A DNA stretch of 64,000 bases from Hysterium pulicare CBS 123377 (GCA_000467715.1 AJFK01000289.1:22052-86051), one strand, 5' to 3'. Counted from the first letter of the stretch, positions 9,943 to 21,469 are shown. Notes: generated from the letters alone by a model not told the origin. Numbers and translations are program-made.

Positions 9943-12154
9943 ATGACAGTCCCGAACGGCGAGAGCACTCACAATGGCACTAATGGCGCATCCAAAGGAC
10001 CCCAAAAGCTCTGGGAACATCCAGACCCGGCGTCCACACCCATGTGGAACCTTATGCAGACGGTAAACAAGAGAAAGAATTTGCAATTGAAGAGCTATGA
10101 GGAGTTATTTGAGTGGAGTGTCGATGATGTCGCGGAGTTTTGGGGTGAGGTGTGGGATTACGTGGGTATAAGAGCAAGTAAGCCTTATATGCAGGTTCGT
10201 AGTATGAAGCCCAAGAAATATGTAAGGCAGAAGGTAGGCTAACAACGCTTCAGGTAGTCGATGAGAAGGCACCTATGTTTCCTCGACCCTCATTCTTTGC
10301 TGGCGCGACGCTCAACTTCGCCGAAAACCTCCTTTACCCAACTCAAGAGGTAGATCCCTCGAGTCCTGCTATAATAGCTGCTACGGAGACAACCCGGGAA
10401 ACAGTATCATGGAAAGAGCTTCGAGAACGAGTAAGGATATGCCAGGTGGGGATGCTGGATATTGGATTGAAAGAGGGGGATCGAGTCGCAGGTTACGTTG
10501 CGAATCACACGAATGCTGTTGTAGCCATGCTAGCTACGACATCTTTAGGAGGTATATGGACGGCAGTGAGTCCGGACACAGGTGTCCACGCCGTTCTAGA
10601 AAGACTTCGCCAGATTGAACCCGCCCTTCTATTCGCAGATAACGCAGCTTTCTACAATGGCCGCAGCCATCCTGTCCTCGCCAAAGTCGGCGAAATCGCT
10701 TCGGGCCTCCCTTCCCTCCGCTCCGTCGTCATTTTCCGCACTGTCAATTCCGTACCCATAGACCTCAGCTCCGTTAAAATTACCTCCGGAATACCACAAG
10801 AATACAGCACGTTCTGCAATTCGGGTATCCTCACAGAAACAGTAATTTTCCGCCCCTTACCACCCGACCACCCCGTCTACATCCTCTACAGTAGCGGCAC
10901 GACCGGAGCACCGAAATGCATCGTCCATGGCGCCATTGGCACTCTCATCCAGCACAAAAAAGAGCACATCCTCCATTGCAGCATCACCCCCAAATCCCGC
11001 CTCTTCTACTTCACAACCTGCACCTGGATGATGTGGCACTGGCTCATCAGCGGTCTCGCCAGCGGCGCCACCATCGTTCTCTACGACGGCTCACCTTTCC
11101 GCTCCACCTCTTCCTCCGACCCCACAACCTCCGTTCCAGATGACCTCGCCATGCCACGTCTGATCGATGAGGTAGGGATAACGCATTTCGGAACATCAGC
11201 CAAATATCTCTCCGTGCTAGAGCAAAAAGCTCTATTTCCCAAAACCTCATTATCTCTCAAGACACTAGAAGCTATATACAGCACCGGCTCCCCACTGGCC
11301 CCTTCAACCTTCGACTGGGTCTACAAAGCCTTTCCCGCGCGTGTAAATCTAGGCAGTATAACAGGCGGCACAGATATAATATCTCTCTTCGGCGCCCCGA
11401 ACCCGCTTCTTCCCGTCTACGAAGGCGAAATCCAAGCAGCGGGCCTAGGCATGGCTATTCGCGCCTACGACTACACCGGGGCGGACGTGACCTCGACAGG
11501 TGAAGCGGGCGATCTCGTCTGCACGAAGCCATTCCCATGCCAACCCGTCGCATTCTGGGGCCCCGAAGGCTCGAAAAAATATCGCTCTAGCTATTTTGAG
11601 AAATTCGAGGTTGAGGGAAAGGGGATTTGGCATCATGGGGATTTCGTCCGGTTTAATCCTTCTACACACGGGCTCGTTATGCTTGGGCGCTCGGATGGGA
11701 TTCTGAAGCCGGCTGGTGTGAGGTTTGGCTCTGCGGAGATATATAACGTCTTGCTACACCATTTCGCCGAGGAAGTGGCGGATGCGTTGTGTATCGGTCA
11801 ACGAAGAGAACATGATACCGATGAAACTGTTGTTCTGTTTCTGAAAATGGCGGAGGGGAAGAAGTTCACTAGTGATCTGGTAGACGGGATTAGAATTATC
11901 GTTAAGAAAGAGTTATCCGCGAGACATGTGCCTGGGATCGTGGATGAGTGTCCTGAAATACCGGTTACGACTAATGGGAAGAAGTAAGTTCGACATATCC
12001 CTTTTCGGTGGTTTTGAGATACTGACAATATGATTGTAGAGTCGAAGGCGCCGTGAAACAAATTCTCTGCGGTTTGAATGTCAAGACCTCTGCCTCGGTC
12101 GCTAACGCCGAGTGTCTGGATTGGTATCGGGAGTGGACTAAGACGCACTCTTGA
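9943..12154 (+). CDS. AACS: Acetoacetyl-CoA synthetase (ANL superfamily)
   Basis: Exons 9943..10194, 10254..11983 and 12040..12154 encode 698 residues, the usual length for the family. The N-terminus has the acyl-CoA-synthetase cap (LWEHPDPASTPMW, FWGEVWDYVG). The first splice joins PYMQ to VVDEKAPMFPRPSFFAGATLNFAENLLYP, matching the family. The AMP-binding loop YILYSSGTTGAPKCIVHG lies near residue 292, the hinge GRSDGILKPAGVRFGSAEIY near 563, and the C-terminal catalytic Lys region PVTTNGKK near 660, which the last intron splits. The enzyme activates acetoacetate to acetoacetyl-CoA in the cytosol, feeding sterol and lipid synthesis or leucine/ketone catabolism. It is convergent with GLO2 about 0.9 kb away. 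Confidence 0.95.
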
Positions 12155-13066
12155 ACTCCAGTCCATCTATCTTTGCGACTGGAACACTAGCATGCCATGA
12201 TCCGGCGAAGCTAAAGCTTGAGAGGAGCCATTCACTCAGTGATCAGGATGCCATAATCTTCGGGAAAGCTTCAACAACATGCATGCAATCCGAAATGCTC
12301 ATTTGGATGGAATTGCGAGCGCTTCGATCGGATTGGATTTGCCTTATCATCGCCACTCAACTATGAAGCATGCAGGTCATGATTTGGGATCTGCACAGGG
12401 CACCCGGATGTTTGAAATCATCGCATCAAGTATCTTGATCAACTAGACGGACAAGTAGAGACGTTGCTATCGTGGCCTTGGATTTGGCATAGTGTGAGAT
12501 AGGATCTACATACATACGTGTGGCTTGTGAAGAGTGCCTTTATGGTCACACCTGTGTATTGTCACTTGACAACTCTCAGTCAGCGCCCGTCATTCTGTGG
12601 CTGTCATAGATCGCATTGAGTAAGGATGAAGATACTAGTCCTCATATGTTATACATCCAATTCGCCTCTCAAAGTGTCCAAGCTGGCAAATACTGCTTCT
12701 TAGATGCGAAAACAACATCCGTCATGCCCTTGTCATAGGACTTTTCCCTGGACATAGCCAGCTGGCATGGATCGCCCTAACCTACAAAAGCCGCTCAAGA
12801 CAGACGCAAAACACTGTTAAATACTTTTACAGTTTACCAAAGTCTTGCTTGCTAGGGAGAAGGGCAGAAGAGGGGCGCGCGCCATTGTGTCGATGCCGTC
12901 ACATCGAGGGCGTAAAGCCAACCCGAAGGTGCTTCAGCCAACCCGTGGGTAACAAGCCAGCCCGAAGGCAGCAAGTCAACCCGAAGGTAGCAACCCAACC
13001 CGGAGGTTTAGGTCCTGCTGGCCAGGACTCCGACCCTTTCCTTTGCAAGCGAAAACTGAAAGTTCC
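12155..13066. other. Convergent intergenic stretch with a minisatellite
   Basis: This lies between the ends of the acetoacetyl-CoA synthetase and glyoxalase II genes. There is no gene. It holds a five-copy 19-bp tandem repeat (separate entry), ending about 57 bases before the GLO2 stop codon. Confidence 0.65.
12915..13010 (+). repeat. Five-copy 19-bp minisatellite
   Basis: The units start at 12915, 12935, 12954, 12973 and 12992, with consensus near AAGCCAACCCGAAGGTAGC. The first unit is 20 bases, the others 19. Copies differ at two to six positions. The array lies in the 3' flank or untranslated region of GLO2. Confidence 0.85.
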
Positions 13067-14441
13067 CTACGACCGATCCTTCATTTGCCGTAGCGTTTTC
13101 ATGACTTCTACAGGCTGATCCTCACCGACGAGCTTTTGGATATCCGGGTCATTCACCCGCATGAAGACGTTGTGTTGCTGCGAAAGCTGTCAATCATTGA
13201 AACCGAAAGAGAGACCGGGGTGGGCGAAGCGAACCTTTTCGTCACCGATGGTGAACTTGCCTTGCGTCTCTTTGTTCGCATTTGCAAACTCATCGAGTTT
13301 CTTTATAGCCTCATTGTTGAGGACCTTTTTGGCGAAGCGGACATTGCCTTTGGTGTACTCATGGCCGGGCTGGGTGTGGAGGTCAATCAATTGAAGGTGA
13401 GGCTGGCAAACGGCCACTTACATAAACTTTCGTATCATCTGGAAGCGAGGCAAGTGTCTCGTTCAAGGCTTTGTGCATCTCTATTGGAGTGCCTTCAAAG
13501 AAGCGTCCACAGCCTAGATACGGTCAGCAAATTCAAGTCAGTGTGGGACAAAATGGCTCACCTCCAATGAATAGGGTGTCACCAGTGAAGACGGCCTTCT
13601 CCGCTCCATCTTCGAAGAAATAGCAGATACTGTCTTGGGTATGGCATGGCGTATGGAGTGCTGTCACTTTGATGCTTTCGCCGACTTTGAAAGTTGATTT
13701 GTGTGCAGGTGTGTTGGTGACTTTGTCGCAGTCCTTGCCTCCAATAATTGGGAGTTTGTACTTTTTGAGCTAATGGTTACGTCAGCGTAATCCCTCGTGG
13801 CACCCAGGTGGCGTGATCGCGCACAATTTCCTCATTACCACCCGCGTGATCATGATGGCTAGGCACCAATGTCAGCGTTACTGGATTTAGAGAGCGAAGT
13901 GGGAGCTTACTGATGGGTGTTTATGATAGTAGTGAGCTTGATGGCACCGCTGTTTGATTTGGAATCAAGCACTGGTAGAACTCTGCAATTGAGATGGAGT
14001 CAGTGGCTATTTTTGAACAATTGTGTTCATGCCAGTGTAACAAGAACTTACTCGGGTGGATTTGCGGGATCAATGATAACAGATTCCTTCGACTTGTCGT
14101 CCGTGACGAGGTAGGCATAGTTGTTGCCTGTGCCCTCCCCTGGGAACTGTTAGACTGTTGCTTATGAAGCTCTAGTGAAGTTGAACTTACACATGGGAAT
14201 TGAGTGGATATGCATAGCGCGTGAAGTTGTCGGCTGCTTGACGTCAACTCTCAATTCGCTGCGTGGAAGGAAGCGCTCTCACCTTTACAAATAGTTGATT
14301 GAAGAAATGTCGTGGGCTTCTTTTGATAGCTGAAACGAGTAAGCTCATAAGGAAGATGATGATAAGAAATAGACGTTTGGAGGTTGACAAGAACATCAAC
14401 TTTGAGGTGAAGTTTAGAAGAACATCCCGAGGTCTGACCAT
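13067..14441 (-). CDS. GLO2: Glyoxalase II (hydroxyacylglutathione hydrolase)
   Basis: I joined nine exons on the minus strand: 14441..14283, 14236..14191, 14139..14052, 13982..13911, 13858..13825, 13769..13562, 13513..13422, 13369..13235 and 13177..13067, all with GT-AG introns of 46-69 nt, giving 314 residues. The core reads [20 protein letters not shown], then the metallo-beta-lactamase motif THHHHDHAGG (near residues 120-129; split by intron 4), [36 protein letters not shown], and the terminal HNVFMRV. The enzyme hydrolyses S-lactoylglutathione to lactate and glutathione using a Zn/Fe centre. The first exon adds about 59 hydrophobic/basic residues ([15 protein letters not shown]), which look like a mitochondrial presequence; starting at the MHIH methionine would give the cytosolic form. 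The N-terminal exon is the least certain part. Confidence 0.93.
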
Positions 14442-15111
14442 GACGTTGAGCGAATCAATTTATCGCCGTCCTATCTCCAGCTCACGTGATGCGGGGATTA
14501 CCCACAACTCCGAGTCGGTTGCATCGATGAGAAACGTCAAAAGAAAGCTTCAAGTTCAGCTTTGCGACAAAGATATTACATCCTGGAAAGATATTGTATG
14601 CGCTTAGGTCTCACCAAAACAGAGCTCGTAAGACCAAATTTACTATGTCTTTTAGTCTATACCTTTATCTACGACTATTTTTGGACTTCATGCCAAAGTT
14701 ATTGCTACCTTAACCCTATCTACCTAGTATTGCAAAGGATGACCGCATCGTAAATTGTGTCATTCGCATCAACACATGTTAGCGATTACACACCAACCCC
14801 AGTCCTGCAGCAGAGTAGCTGAGCAGTTGAAGTTAACAGTCTCCAATAAGAATTGTGTAAGCTTCATACCATGCATTACTGGGCTTAGACAGGCGTACTT
14901 CAATTGACCGGACTTATCTGATCCGAACCCCGGTTCCTCCGAGGATTGATGAGCTATAAATATATGGCATTTAAATACTAGGTAGGTCTCCAAGTAGACT
15001 GTTCTTGTTCGTATTTTCTGAGGCTTGAAAGAGTCTCATATACTTAAACTTTGTCTCATTTCGTCTTAGTGATTTCAGAACGGTCATTCCAAGATCAAGG
15101 AACTGTCCGAC
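14442..15111. promoter_or_regulatory. Divergent promoter region between GLO2 and an SDR gene
   Basis: This 670-base stretch separates the starts of the minus-strand GLO2 and the plus-strand short-chain dehydrogenase. It includes an AT-rich middle (about 14630-14760). No further gene is seen. Shared upstream control is inferred from the head-to-head layout only. Confidence 0.45.
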
Positions 15112-15961
15112 ATGTCTCAAGAAGTGATCCTCGTAACTGGAGCAAACAGAGGTTCCATTCCGCTTAATCAATTACGAGAACGCCACTAACTGCTTCCTCA
15201 AGGCATCGGCTTCGCCGTTATTCAATCTCTCGCAACTCAAGCACCTGAGCACACCTACATCTTAGGCGTACGCTCCATCTCTTCCGGCGAAGAAGCAATC
15301 AAACAGCTCCGAGATCTTGGGCTTAGCTCAGCCTTTGAAGTGCTCCAATTAGATGTGACCAAAGACTCCGACATAGCTCAATCCGTTTCAGCTATTAAAG
15401 AGAAGCATGGGAGACTCGACGGTACGTCCGCTCAGTTCACTAAGCAGCACATAATTTAATATGGACCCATGATTTCCAGTCCTCATCAATAACGCCGGCT
15501 GGGCCAAAGTCCTCCCACCAGACGCCAATCTATCAGAACTCCGAGAAAGCTACAACAAAACCTTCGACACAAACATCACATCCGTCGTTGCGCTAACCCA
15601 CACCGCTCTTCCCTTACTCAAGAACTCCGCGGATGCGAGAGTCATAAATATCTCCTCCGCCCGCGGCTCCATATTCCGCCAAACAAACGCCCAATTACCC
15701 CCCACAGCAGCCATTGCGTACAGCACTTCCAAAACCGCTTTGAACGTGACCATGTTGGAGATGGCGAAGTTGGAACCGGGCGTCTTGTTTCAGGCGGCTT
15801 GTCCGGGACATTGTAAGACGGCGTTTAATGGGTGGAAGGGACCGAAGGATCCGTTGGATGGGGCGAGGGTTGTGAGGGAGTTGGTGCTTTGTGAGAGGGA
15901 GAAGTTTGCTAGTGGGTTTTGGGAGTTTGAAGAGGGTGGTGTGAGGAACGTGCCTTGGTAG
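15112..15961 (+). CDS. Short-chain dehydrogenase/reductase (carbonyl reductase-like)
   Basis: Exons 15112..15151, 15203..15421 and 15480..15961 give 246 residues, the classical SDR length. The first junction rebuilds the nucleotide-binding motif as TGANRGIGFAV (TGxxxGxG). LDVTKDSDI, LINNAGWAKVLP, a VINISSARGS strand with the catalytic Ser, and the YSTSK active site (YxxxK) follow in order. The second junction falls inside LDVLINNAG. Members such as human CBR1-like and fungal NAD(P)-dependent reductases reduce aldehydes, ketones or quinones in the cytosol; the substrate here cannot be told. The gene is head-to-head with GLO2 and tail-to-tail with the GNAT gene, whose end is only 66 bases away. 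Confidence 0.93.
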
Positions 15962-16027
15962 ATTATGATAATAAGATTTTGGGTAGGTGGAAAATAGCGT
16001 GGGAATACCATGTGGTGTATAAAACAA

Positions 16028-16825
16028 TCAAATAGCTTCCATATGCCCCTCCGCCAATCTATCTCCGCTCTCATCTGTGTCCTTGGCCATTCCGGCCTTT
16101 GGCTCTCGCATCATACAGTATAATGTGATCTTCCCACTATCATCCTCACCTTCCTGACAATCCATCTCTTGAACCAGCTTGAAGCCAAACCTCTCATATA
16201 TAGCAACATTTGGTTCCTTCCGACTACTCTCCAGATAACACCAAACTCCCTCCTTATCAGCCTGCTCCAGCACAGCTTCCATCAAGGCTCTTCCAACCCC
16301 CTTCCCCTGCGCTTCCGGCAACACAGTAACAATATTACAGAAGTAGTAGCCCTTCTCGCTCTTCCACAATTGTCCTTGCGCCTTCGCTTGCTGCGCTTTC
16401 CAAGTATAATATCGGGTCGTGGAGAGTCCGCCTCGTCCATACCATAGGTTCATGCGTATCTGAGCCAGCCATAGCCACCATGTCGAGAGGTATAACGACC
16501 AGGATTGCGGTGCTGATGGAGGGGTTGGGGGAAGCCACATGGCGGTACCGAGAATCTTGTTGGGTTCAGAAGTATCGCGGGCTACGCAGAAGAGGCCATG
16601 CTGTATGCCCCAGCGGCAGCGGAGGCCGAGGGAGACGCGATTTCGAGCTGGGGAGAACTGGGGATGGGGTGTTAGAGTATTGTTGAACGGCGAGGTGGAT
16701 TGGCAAACCTTCGATCTGTCTGGGTATACCCATTTGTTATAAGGATCATCAGCAAAGGCTTGTTGTATAGTATCAATTGCGCCGTCAATGTCGGCTTCTG
16801 TCATGCGATTGACTTCAATTGCCAT
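16028..16825 (-). CDS. GNAT-family N-acetyltransferase
   Basis: Minus-strand exons 16825..16709 and 16657..16028 give 248 residues. The frame is open straight through the 51-nt gap (gtttgc...ccccag), so splicing does not change the frame, but removing it joins YPDRSK to FSPARNRVSLGLRCRWGI, the form expected in fungal relatives. The acetyl-CoA loop is VTVLPEAQGKGVGRALM (Q/RxxGxG/A), followed by LESSRKEPNVAIYERFGF, a typical GNAT beta-bulge and C-terminal block. The acceptor substrate is unknown; similar fungal enzymes act on small amines or polyamines. An unspliced product would carry 17 extra residues. The C-terminal tail (DTDESGDRLAEGHMEAI) is polar and probably disordered. Confidence 0.9.
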   Translation of the reverse strand: MAIEVNRMTEADIDGAIDTIQQAFADDPYNKWVYPDRSKVCQSTSPFNNTLTPHPQFSPARNRVSLGLRCRWGIQHGLFCVARDTSEPNKILGTAMWLPPTPPSAPQSWSLYLSTWWLWLAQIRMNLWYGRGGLSTTRYYTWKAQQAKAQGQLWKSEKGYYFCNIVTVLPEAQGKGVGRALMEAVLEQADKEGVWCYLESSRKEPNVAIYERFGFKLVQEMDCQEGEDDSGKITLYCMMREPKAGMAKDTDESGDRLAEGHMEAI

Positions 16826-17619
16826 CTTCGAGGTAGGAAGCTCGAGGATGTTTGATAAGAATAGTATGATGTGATTTATATCCTTCTCATGGAGGCATTA
16901 AGAAGAAAGGGCGTGTCGAAGGGACAAGACAGAGTTTTCGTTGTATGAAGGCCATCATATTTGCGGGGTGGAGCTTTGCAGAAGAGTTGTGGCTTTCAGA
17001 CTCATGGAGATAGTCCGGAAGCGGTAAAGCGCCAATATCTCAGCTAGACTTGGATTGGCATGTGCAGCCGCGAGTGAACTCCCTGGTAGAAACATCGAAG
17101 TCTTTTCTCTTCACTTTCAGATAGAAGTATGCTCGGCACAACTTCACCCCTCCATCATGTAGCGACGGGGAAGCTCTTTGCAGCTCCTCCTATGTCAGTC
17201 CATTTCACAGTCAGCAACATGCAGCTTTAGATTGAATAAGGTCGTACAGACCCCCAACGCGCCAAGAACCATGTTGAACAGGGCATCCGGCGACACTGAC
17301 GAGGCTGAGCAGCTTGAGTCTCCATCATCTTTTACAAACTGGTTTTGAATAGCAATGTTCTTCGACTCCTCTCATCTCTTTTCCAAGAAGTTCCAGTCGC
17401 CGGTCACCGTTATTCGATTGACAGAAGACTGCCTGTTTTCAGCTGAATATTTGACTCAGCGAAGCCTTGAAGAGACTCGACGACCGGCCAATCAAACTCA
17501 GGCGTATTTATTTGTATCTATTTTAACGCCCGTCTTCGAAAGGAACAACTTTACTTCACCAATTGCTCGGGGGTCTAACACGGCTCCCTGCATGCACTTG
17601 GGAGCTTTCTAGCATATCG
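16826..17619. other. Intergenic stretch, divergent promoter side
   Basis: This lies between the starts of the GNAT gene and the protein-kinase gene. An ATG-initiated frame at 17355-17612 is open but resembles no family and does not join the kinase by an obvious splice. It could hold a 5' exon of the kinase, but I see no clear evidence for one. Confidence 0.5.
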
Positions 17620-20034
17620 ATGCAACACGTTCCGCGAGGAGAGGTTAATAGACCGTTCGATGTCGCCCTCTTGCCGAACCAGGCCGATGTCGCGCGGAAG
17701 GATTCTCTCGTGGATCTACCAGACGATGAAGCAGTTCAGGAAAGTTTTTATAACATTCTCGACCAGCACTTACGTTCGTGCACAGACCATGAAACTATCT
17801 CGGAAACAAAGTTTTTCGAGATCAGTCAGCACCTCTGTGAAAAGGGGATACTAGAGTTGGCAGCCGTACCCCGACTCTGCTGCGTCTTATACATGATAAA
17901 ACGAACGAGACTTATAGATGATTTTACAAAACATGGAGTCACAGACTACTGGCTTCCTCTTCAAAATCAAACGCTTCGGCTCCTCCTCGCACATTCGGCA
18001 GACCAAAAGTGCTTTTCTGAAGCTCAATCACGAGTGCTTAGCCATCAACTGCCTCCTTGGGACAAAGTACCTCGAGCCCATTTTAGTTGCGACGACGGAG
18101 ATAGTTTAATGGAAGTCGAAAGAGTTCTTGGAGAAGGCGGTTCTGCTTTAGTTGAATCAGTCTCTTACCCGGACCATTCTTCGAAGAAATTATTTTGTGC
18201 ACGCAAGAAAACTGAAAGAATACGGCAGCTCAAAGCTCATAAAATGATCATGGGAGCCTTTAAAAAGGAAGTTGAAGTTATGCGTCAAGTCAGTCACACC
18301 CATTGCGTCCGTTTAATCGCCTCTTACACAGATGCGGATTCTGTCGCAATATTGTCCGCTCCAGTGGCAGATATGGATATGGCCGCCTTACTGGATCTTG
18401 AAAACCTTAATGAGTATCAACACTTCACTCTCCGTCGGAGCTTGAACTGCCTGACAGTAGCACTTTCCTATCTTCATAGAAAGAAGATTCGGTACGTGAC
18501 ACGTCAAGTTTTCTTAAACACATAGCCCAGAAGCGTTCTAGTTGTGGCGCTAGGTGCTATCTCGCCTTCAATCTGCCCAGAGTTTGGATAGTAGTTTGTC
18601 ACTACAAAGCAAGGCTAATGACTCTGATGGTGGCTTTGAGCCTCTACATACGGCTCAATGTGCCTATGGTCATGAAATAGTATCATACCTTGAAGGGTCA
18701 TGGTTCTTTTCTCATTCAAGCACTCATTGCACTATTTCGTAACTCTTTTCTGCCCTTGTGTTCATTTGTTAGAGGACGGTTGATTACGACTGAGTATTGG
18801 ACTTTTGTAACAGTTATCAATGTGGTCTTTACGTTTGGAAAGCTTGAGCGCTAATCTTAGGTAGTCATAAAGATCTCAAACCGCAAAATGTGCTTATACA
18901 TGGATCGAACGTTCTCCTTACGGATTTTGGATGCAGGTAAGACTATCTCCGTTAGGGCACAAATTTACGTTGTGCTAAAGAGTTTAAACTACCAGTCTCG
19001 ACTTTTCCGACAACTCGATATCGACCACCAGAGGCCGACCTTGTCACTGGACCGCGCGTTACGCGGCACCAGAAGTGATGGATTACGATGATCGAAATCG
19101 GGCCACTGACATATGGAGTCTGGGCTGTATTTTCATGGAGATTTTATCCAGGCTCGGAGGTTATACGCTTGAAGAGATGAAAAGTTTCTGGAAGGAAAAT
19201 GGGACCAACCATCCTAGCTACGCCATGAACTTTGAAGCAACCAGTCTTTGGTATGACAAGCTCATTTCTGGTGATGGACTCAGCAATCCAGAGCGTCAGA
19301 TTTTGGCGTTCATCCACAGGACAATGCTCGCTCCGAATCGACATATGCGGCCTACCGCAGATCAAGCAGTGCGGAAACTGGTCGGTATTGACAACATATT
19401 CGAAACCCCTGGATTTAAGATGTGTACTTCCTGCTATACGGAGACCAGCGAACATGACTACATAGATTGGCACGGGCTTCGCAATGTCCGAGTCGAAGGT
19501 GTCTGGCCTGTTCTCGAGCATTTATCTGGCCCAGAATCAAATCTAAATGTGTTTTTCGTCAACATGGATTTCAGGATATTTAGAGAGGACCAGCCCGGGG
19601 AAATTGCCGACCTCGCCAAAGTCTTCGATTCTTGGGATCAGCTTGCTAGCATTCGCGAGCAGCTTGAGGACATGGCACGAGAAAGGGGGGTAGCGTTGGA
19701 CGATGTGCGATCGATACGAGATGAACCTACCGATGTCGAAACGGCCATCCAGAGCTATCGCATAGCTGCTATACAAGACGTTCCTTTCCTAATACGGGAC
19801 TGTTCTTTGATGAGTCCAGGCAAACCTAGGTCGAAAAGAGAGATCTGTGCGGTCTATTTCGCACTTTACAGTATCATCCTTCCACGGTCTAAACTTTATG
19901 GGACGCCCTTCATGGTCATCCTCATGGATTCTAAACCATTGGGACGACTGTTACCTAATCGAGACGGAGATTCCAACGCCTCTGGCGCATTGTCGTCGGC
20001 CAATCATTGGGCTCAATCTCTCACCGATGTCTGA
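17620..20034 (+). CDS. Serine/threonine protein kinase with long N-terminal region
   Basis: Exons 17620..18491, 18865..18936 and 18996..20034 give 660 residues. The first 160 residues form a helical region seen in many uncharacterised fungal kinases. The kinase domain then runs: Gly-rich loop VLGEGGSALVESV near residue 168, catalytic loop HKDLKPQN (Asp 294; HKD instead of HRD), DFG at 311-313, APE at 339-341, and DIWSLGCIFMEI. The first intron is 373 nt and cuts the catalytic loop between LHRKKI and HKDLKPQN. The second intron lies just after DFG and, when removed, gives DFGCSLDFSDN and then ARYAAPE. A roughly 240-residue C-terminal region follows with CTSCYTE and no known domain. All catalytic residues seem present, so activity is expected. 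Substrate unknown. Confidence 0.87.
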
Positions 20035-20557
20035 CGTCGATGGCGCAGTTCGTGATCCTTGGAGAAGAATTTCTTCTCAAGTGGATTCTCTTCATACAAA
20101 TGAACTCGGGAAACAAATCCTAAGGAAAAGATGGCGAGAAGCAGTACTAATGTTACAGTCCCTAAAAGTCTTGTCGGCAACCAGTTTGAGCTAGTAGCCG
20201 TGCAAAACAATATCAGTAGGAATTGTCGATGCCCGCGACGCAGCTTCGGTCGAGAAACCGGTTGACCGAGCATTGTGTACGGACAAGAAGCTTAGCCGCT
20301 CAGAAGGGAACTATCGGAGGAGCTCTTAACAATAATAAGTCTTCCAATGAGGTAAAGTCCATCTTGCTATGTATAATGCCGAAAATGGTATTCGAGAAGT
20401 AGCAAGCAAATCAAACAGAGTTGATGCATGCGACATATTGGTTTTCTTTCTTTATACTTGAGTTGATAAACATGCAGGCGAATGAGACTGCTACGAAAAT
20501 ACCAATGTCCGATCGTTAACCCGCCGAATAAATACCCGTATTCCAACGGTTACTCGT
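20035..20557. other. Convergent intergenic stretch, no gene seen
   Basis: This lies between the 3' ends of the kinase and the AA9 LPMO. No gene, RNA or repeat is visible. Confidence 0.6.
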
Positions 20558-21394
20558 CTAGCCTGTCCAAACATCCGGGCCTGGACATTTGTATGTGGTA
20601 GCCTTGCTGCCGTAGGTATCGACCTATCAATATCGTCAGCATTCGCTTTCACCTCCTCTCTTGCAGTCTGTCACTCACCGTAATTCCTGGATCACTCTGA
20701 GCAGCATATCCTGGGATCTTAGTCAGGTACGCTCCACTGGGTGTAGCCGTTCCGGACCCAGTAATAGCAACCTGAGCACACTCGGCATAGAATTGCGGGG
20801 TGTTGGCCTGGTGCAGCGCCAACAACTCATGTCTAATCAAATAATTCCCTGGCGCCAAACTCTTCGGGATCGTGCTCTCCCAGTACAGGTTCTTATACAC
20901 TTGCGCTGTTCCCCAAGCGTTCCCAGAAAGCGGAGGTGCCGTCATGCCCATCTGATCGATCTTGAACCAGTTCTGTCCGGAGCCGTCGCAGGACTTGAAG
21001 TCGCCGCTGCCGCACTTATACATCCACACCATAACGGGTCCTTGCTGATGCGTCCATTGTTTCCAGTTCGCTCTGATCTTAGCCCCGGCCGCGGCGGTGG
21101 CATTTATGGCTGCGGAGGTACCGCCGTTGCACATGACTTTTTTGTCTGTGACGGTCATGGTTGGGTTGTAGTCGGGCCATTGACGCTGGATCGTCTTTGC
21201 GGACGTGGAAGGGTTGAAACCATCGTAACTGCAACATAAGCATGAGCTTACTATTTCGAGCTGATAAGTCGAGGAAGTGTGAAGATTTACCCGGCATATG
21301 TCGTCCCGTCAATCACGTAGCTAGTAACGGCGCCGTGAGCGGCTGCCTCAGCGGCAAGAAGCACGACTGCGGAGAGGAGACTCGAGACAAGCAT
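20558..21394 (-). CDS. AA9 lytic polysaccharide monooxygenase (former GH61)
   Basis: Minus-strand exons 21394..21291, 21228..20679 and 20623..20558 give 239 residues. A signal peptide (MLVSSLLSAVVLLAAEAAA) is followed directly by His20, which becomes the N-terminal copper ligand after cleavage (HGAVTSYVIDG). The second His-brace residue is His95 in WTHQQGPVMVW. The family motifs GNYLIRHELLALH and PQFYAECAQV follow, the latter with the axial Tyr near residue 182. The last exon gives VDTYGSKATTYKCPGPDVWTG. There is no CBM1 or GPI signal. These copper enzymes cleave cellulose or other beta-glucans by oxidation outside the cell, with a reductant and peroxide or oxygen. A TATA-like site about 70 bases upstream (21462-21469) fits an inducible secreted enzyme. 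Confidence 0.96.
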
Positions 21395-21461
21395 GATGGC
21401 TAACTTGGCGCGAAAGAATGACAGAGAGCAGAAAATTGCGCAAGGCTACGCACCATAGACG

Positions 21462-21469
21462 TTATATAC
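21462..21469 (-). promoter_or_regulatory. TATA-like box of the AA9 gene
   Basis: On the minus strand the sequence TATATAAC lies about 70 bases upstream of the AA9 ATG. Motif and distance fit a TATA element; no other evidence is available. Confidence 0.45.

Noticed and set aside
12849-13118. Open frame over the 19-bp minisatellite
   Set aside because: The frame stays open only because the repeat lacks stops; it carries no independent coding evidence.
13136-13570. 144-codon open frame on the plus strand
   Set aside because: It is antisense to the last exons of GLO2, whose motifs are unambiguous.
17355-17612. ATG-initiated frame upstream of the kinase gene
   Set aside because: No splice donor near its end joins it to the kinase in frame and its translation resembles no known kinase N-terminus.
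18937-19080. Frameshift in the kinase activation segment
   Set aside because: A 59-nt GT-AG intron (18937-18995) rejoins DFG to the APE block in frame, so no break is needed.
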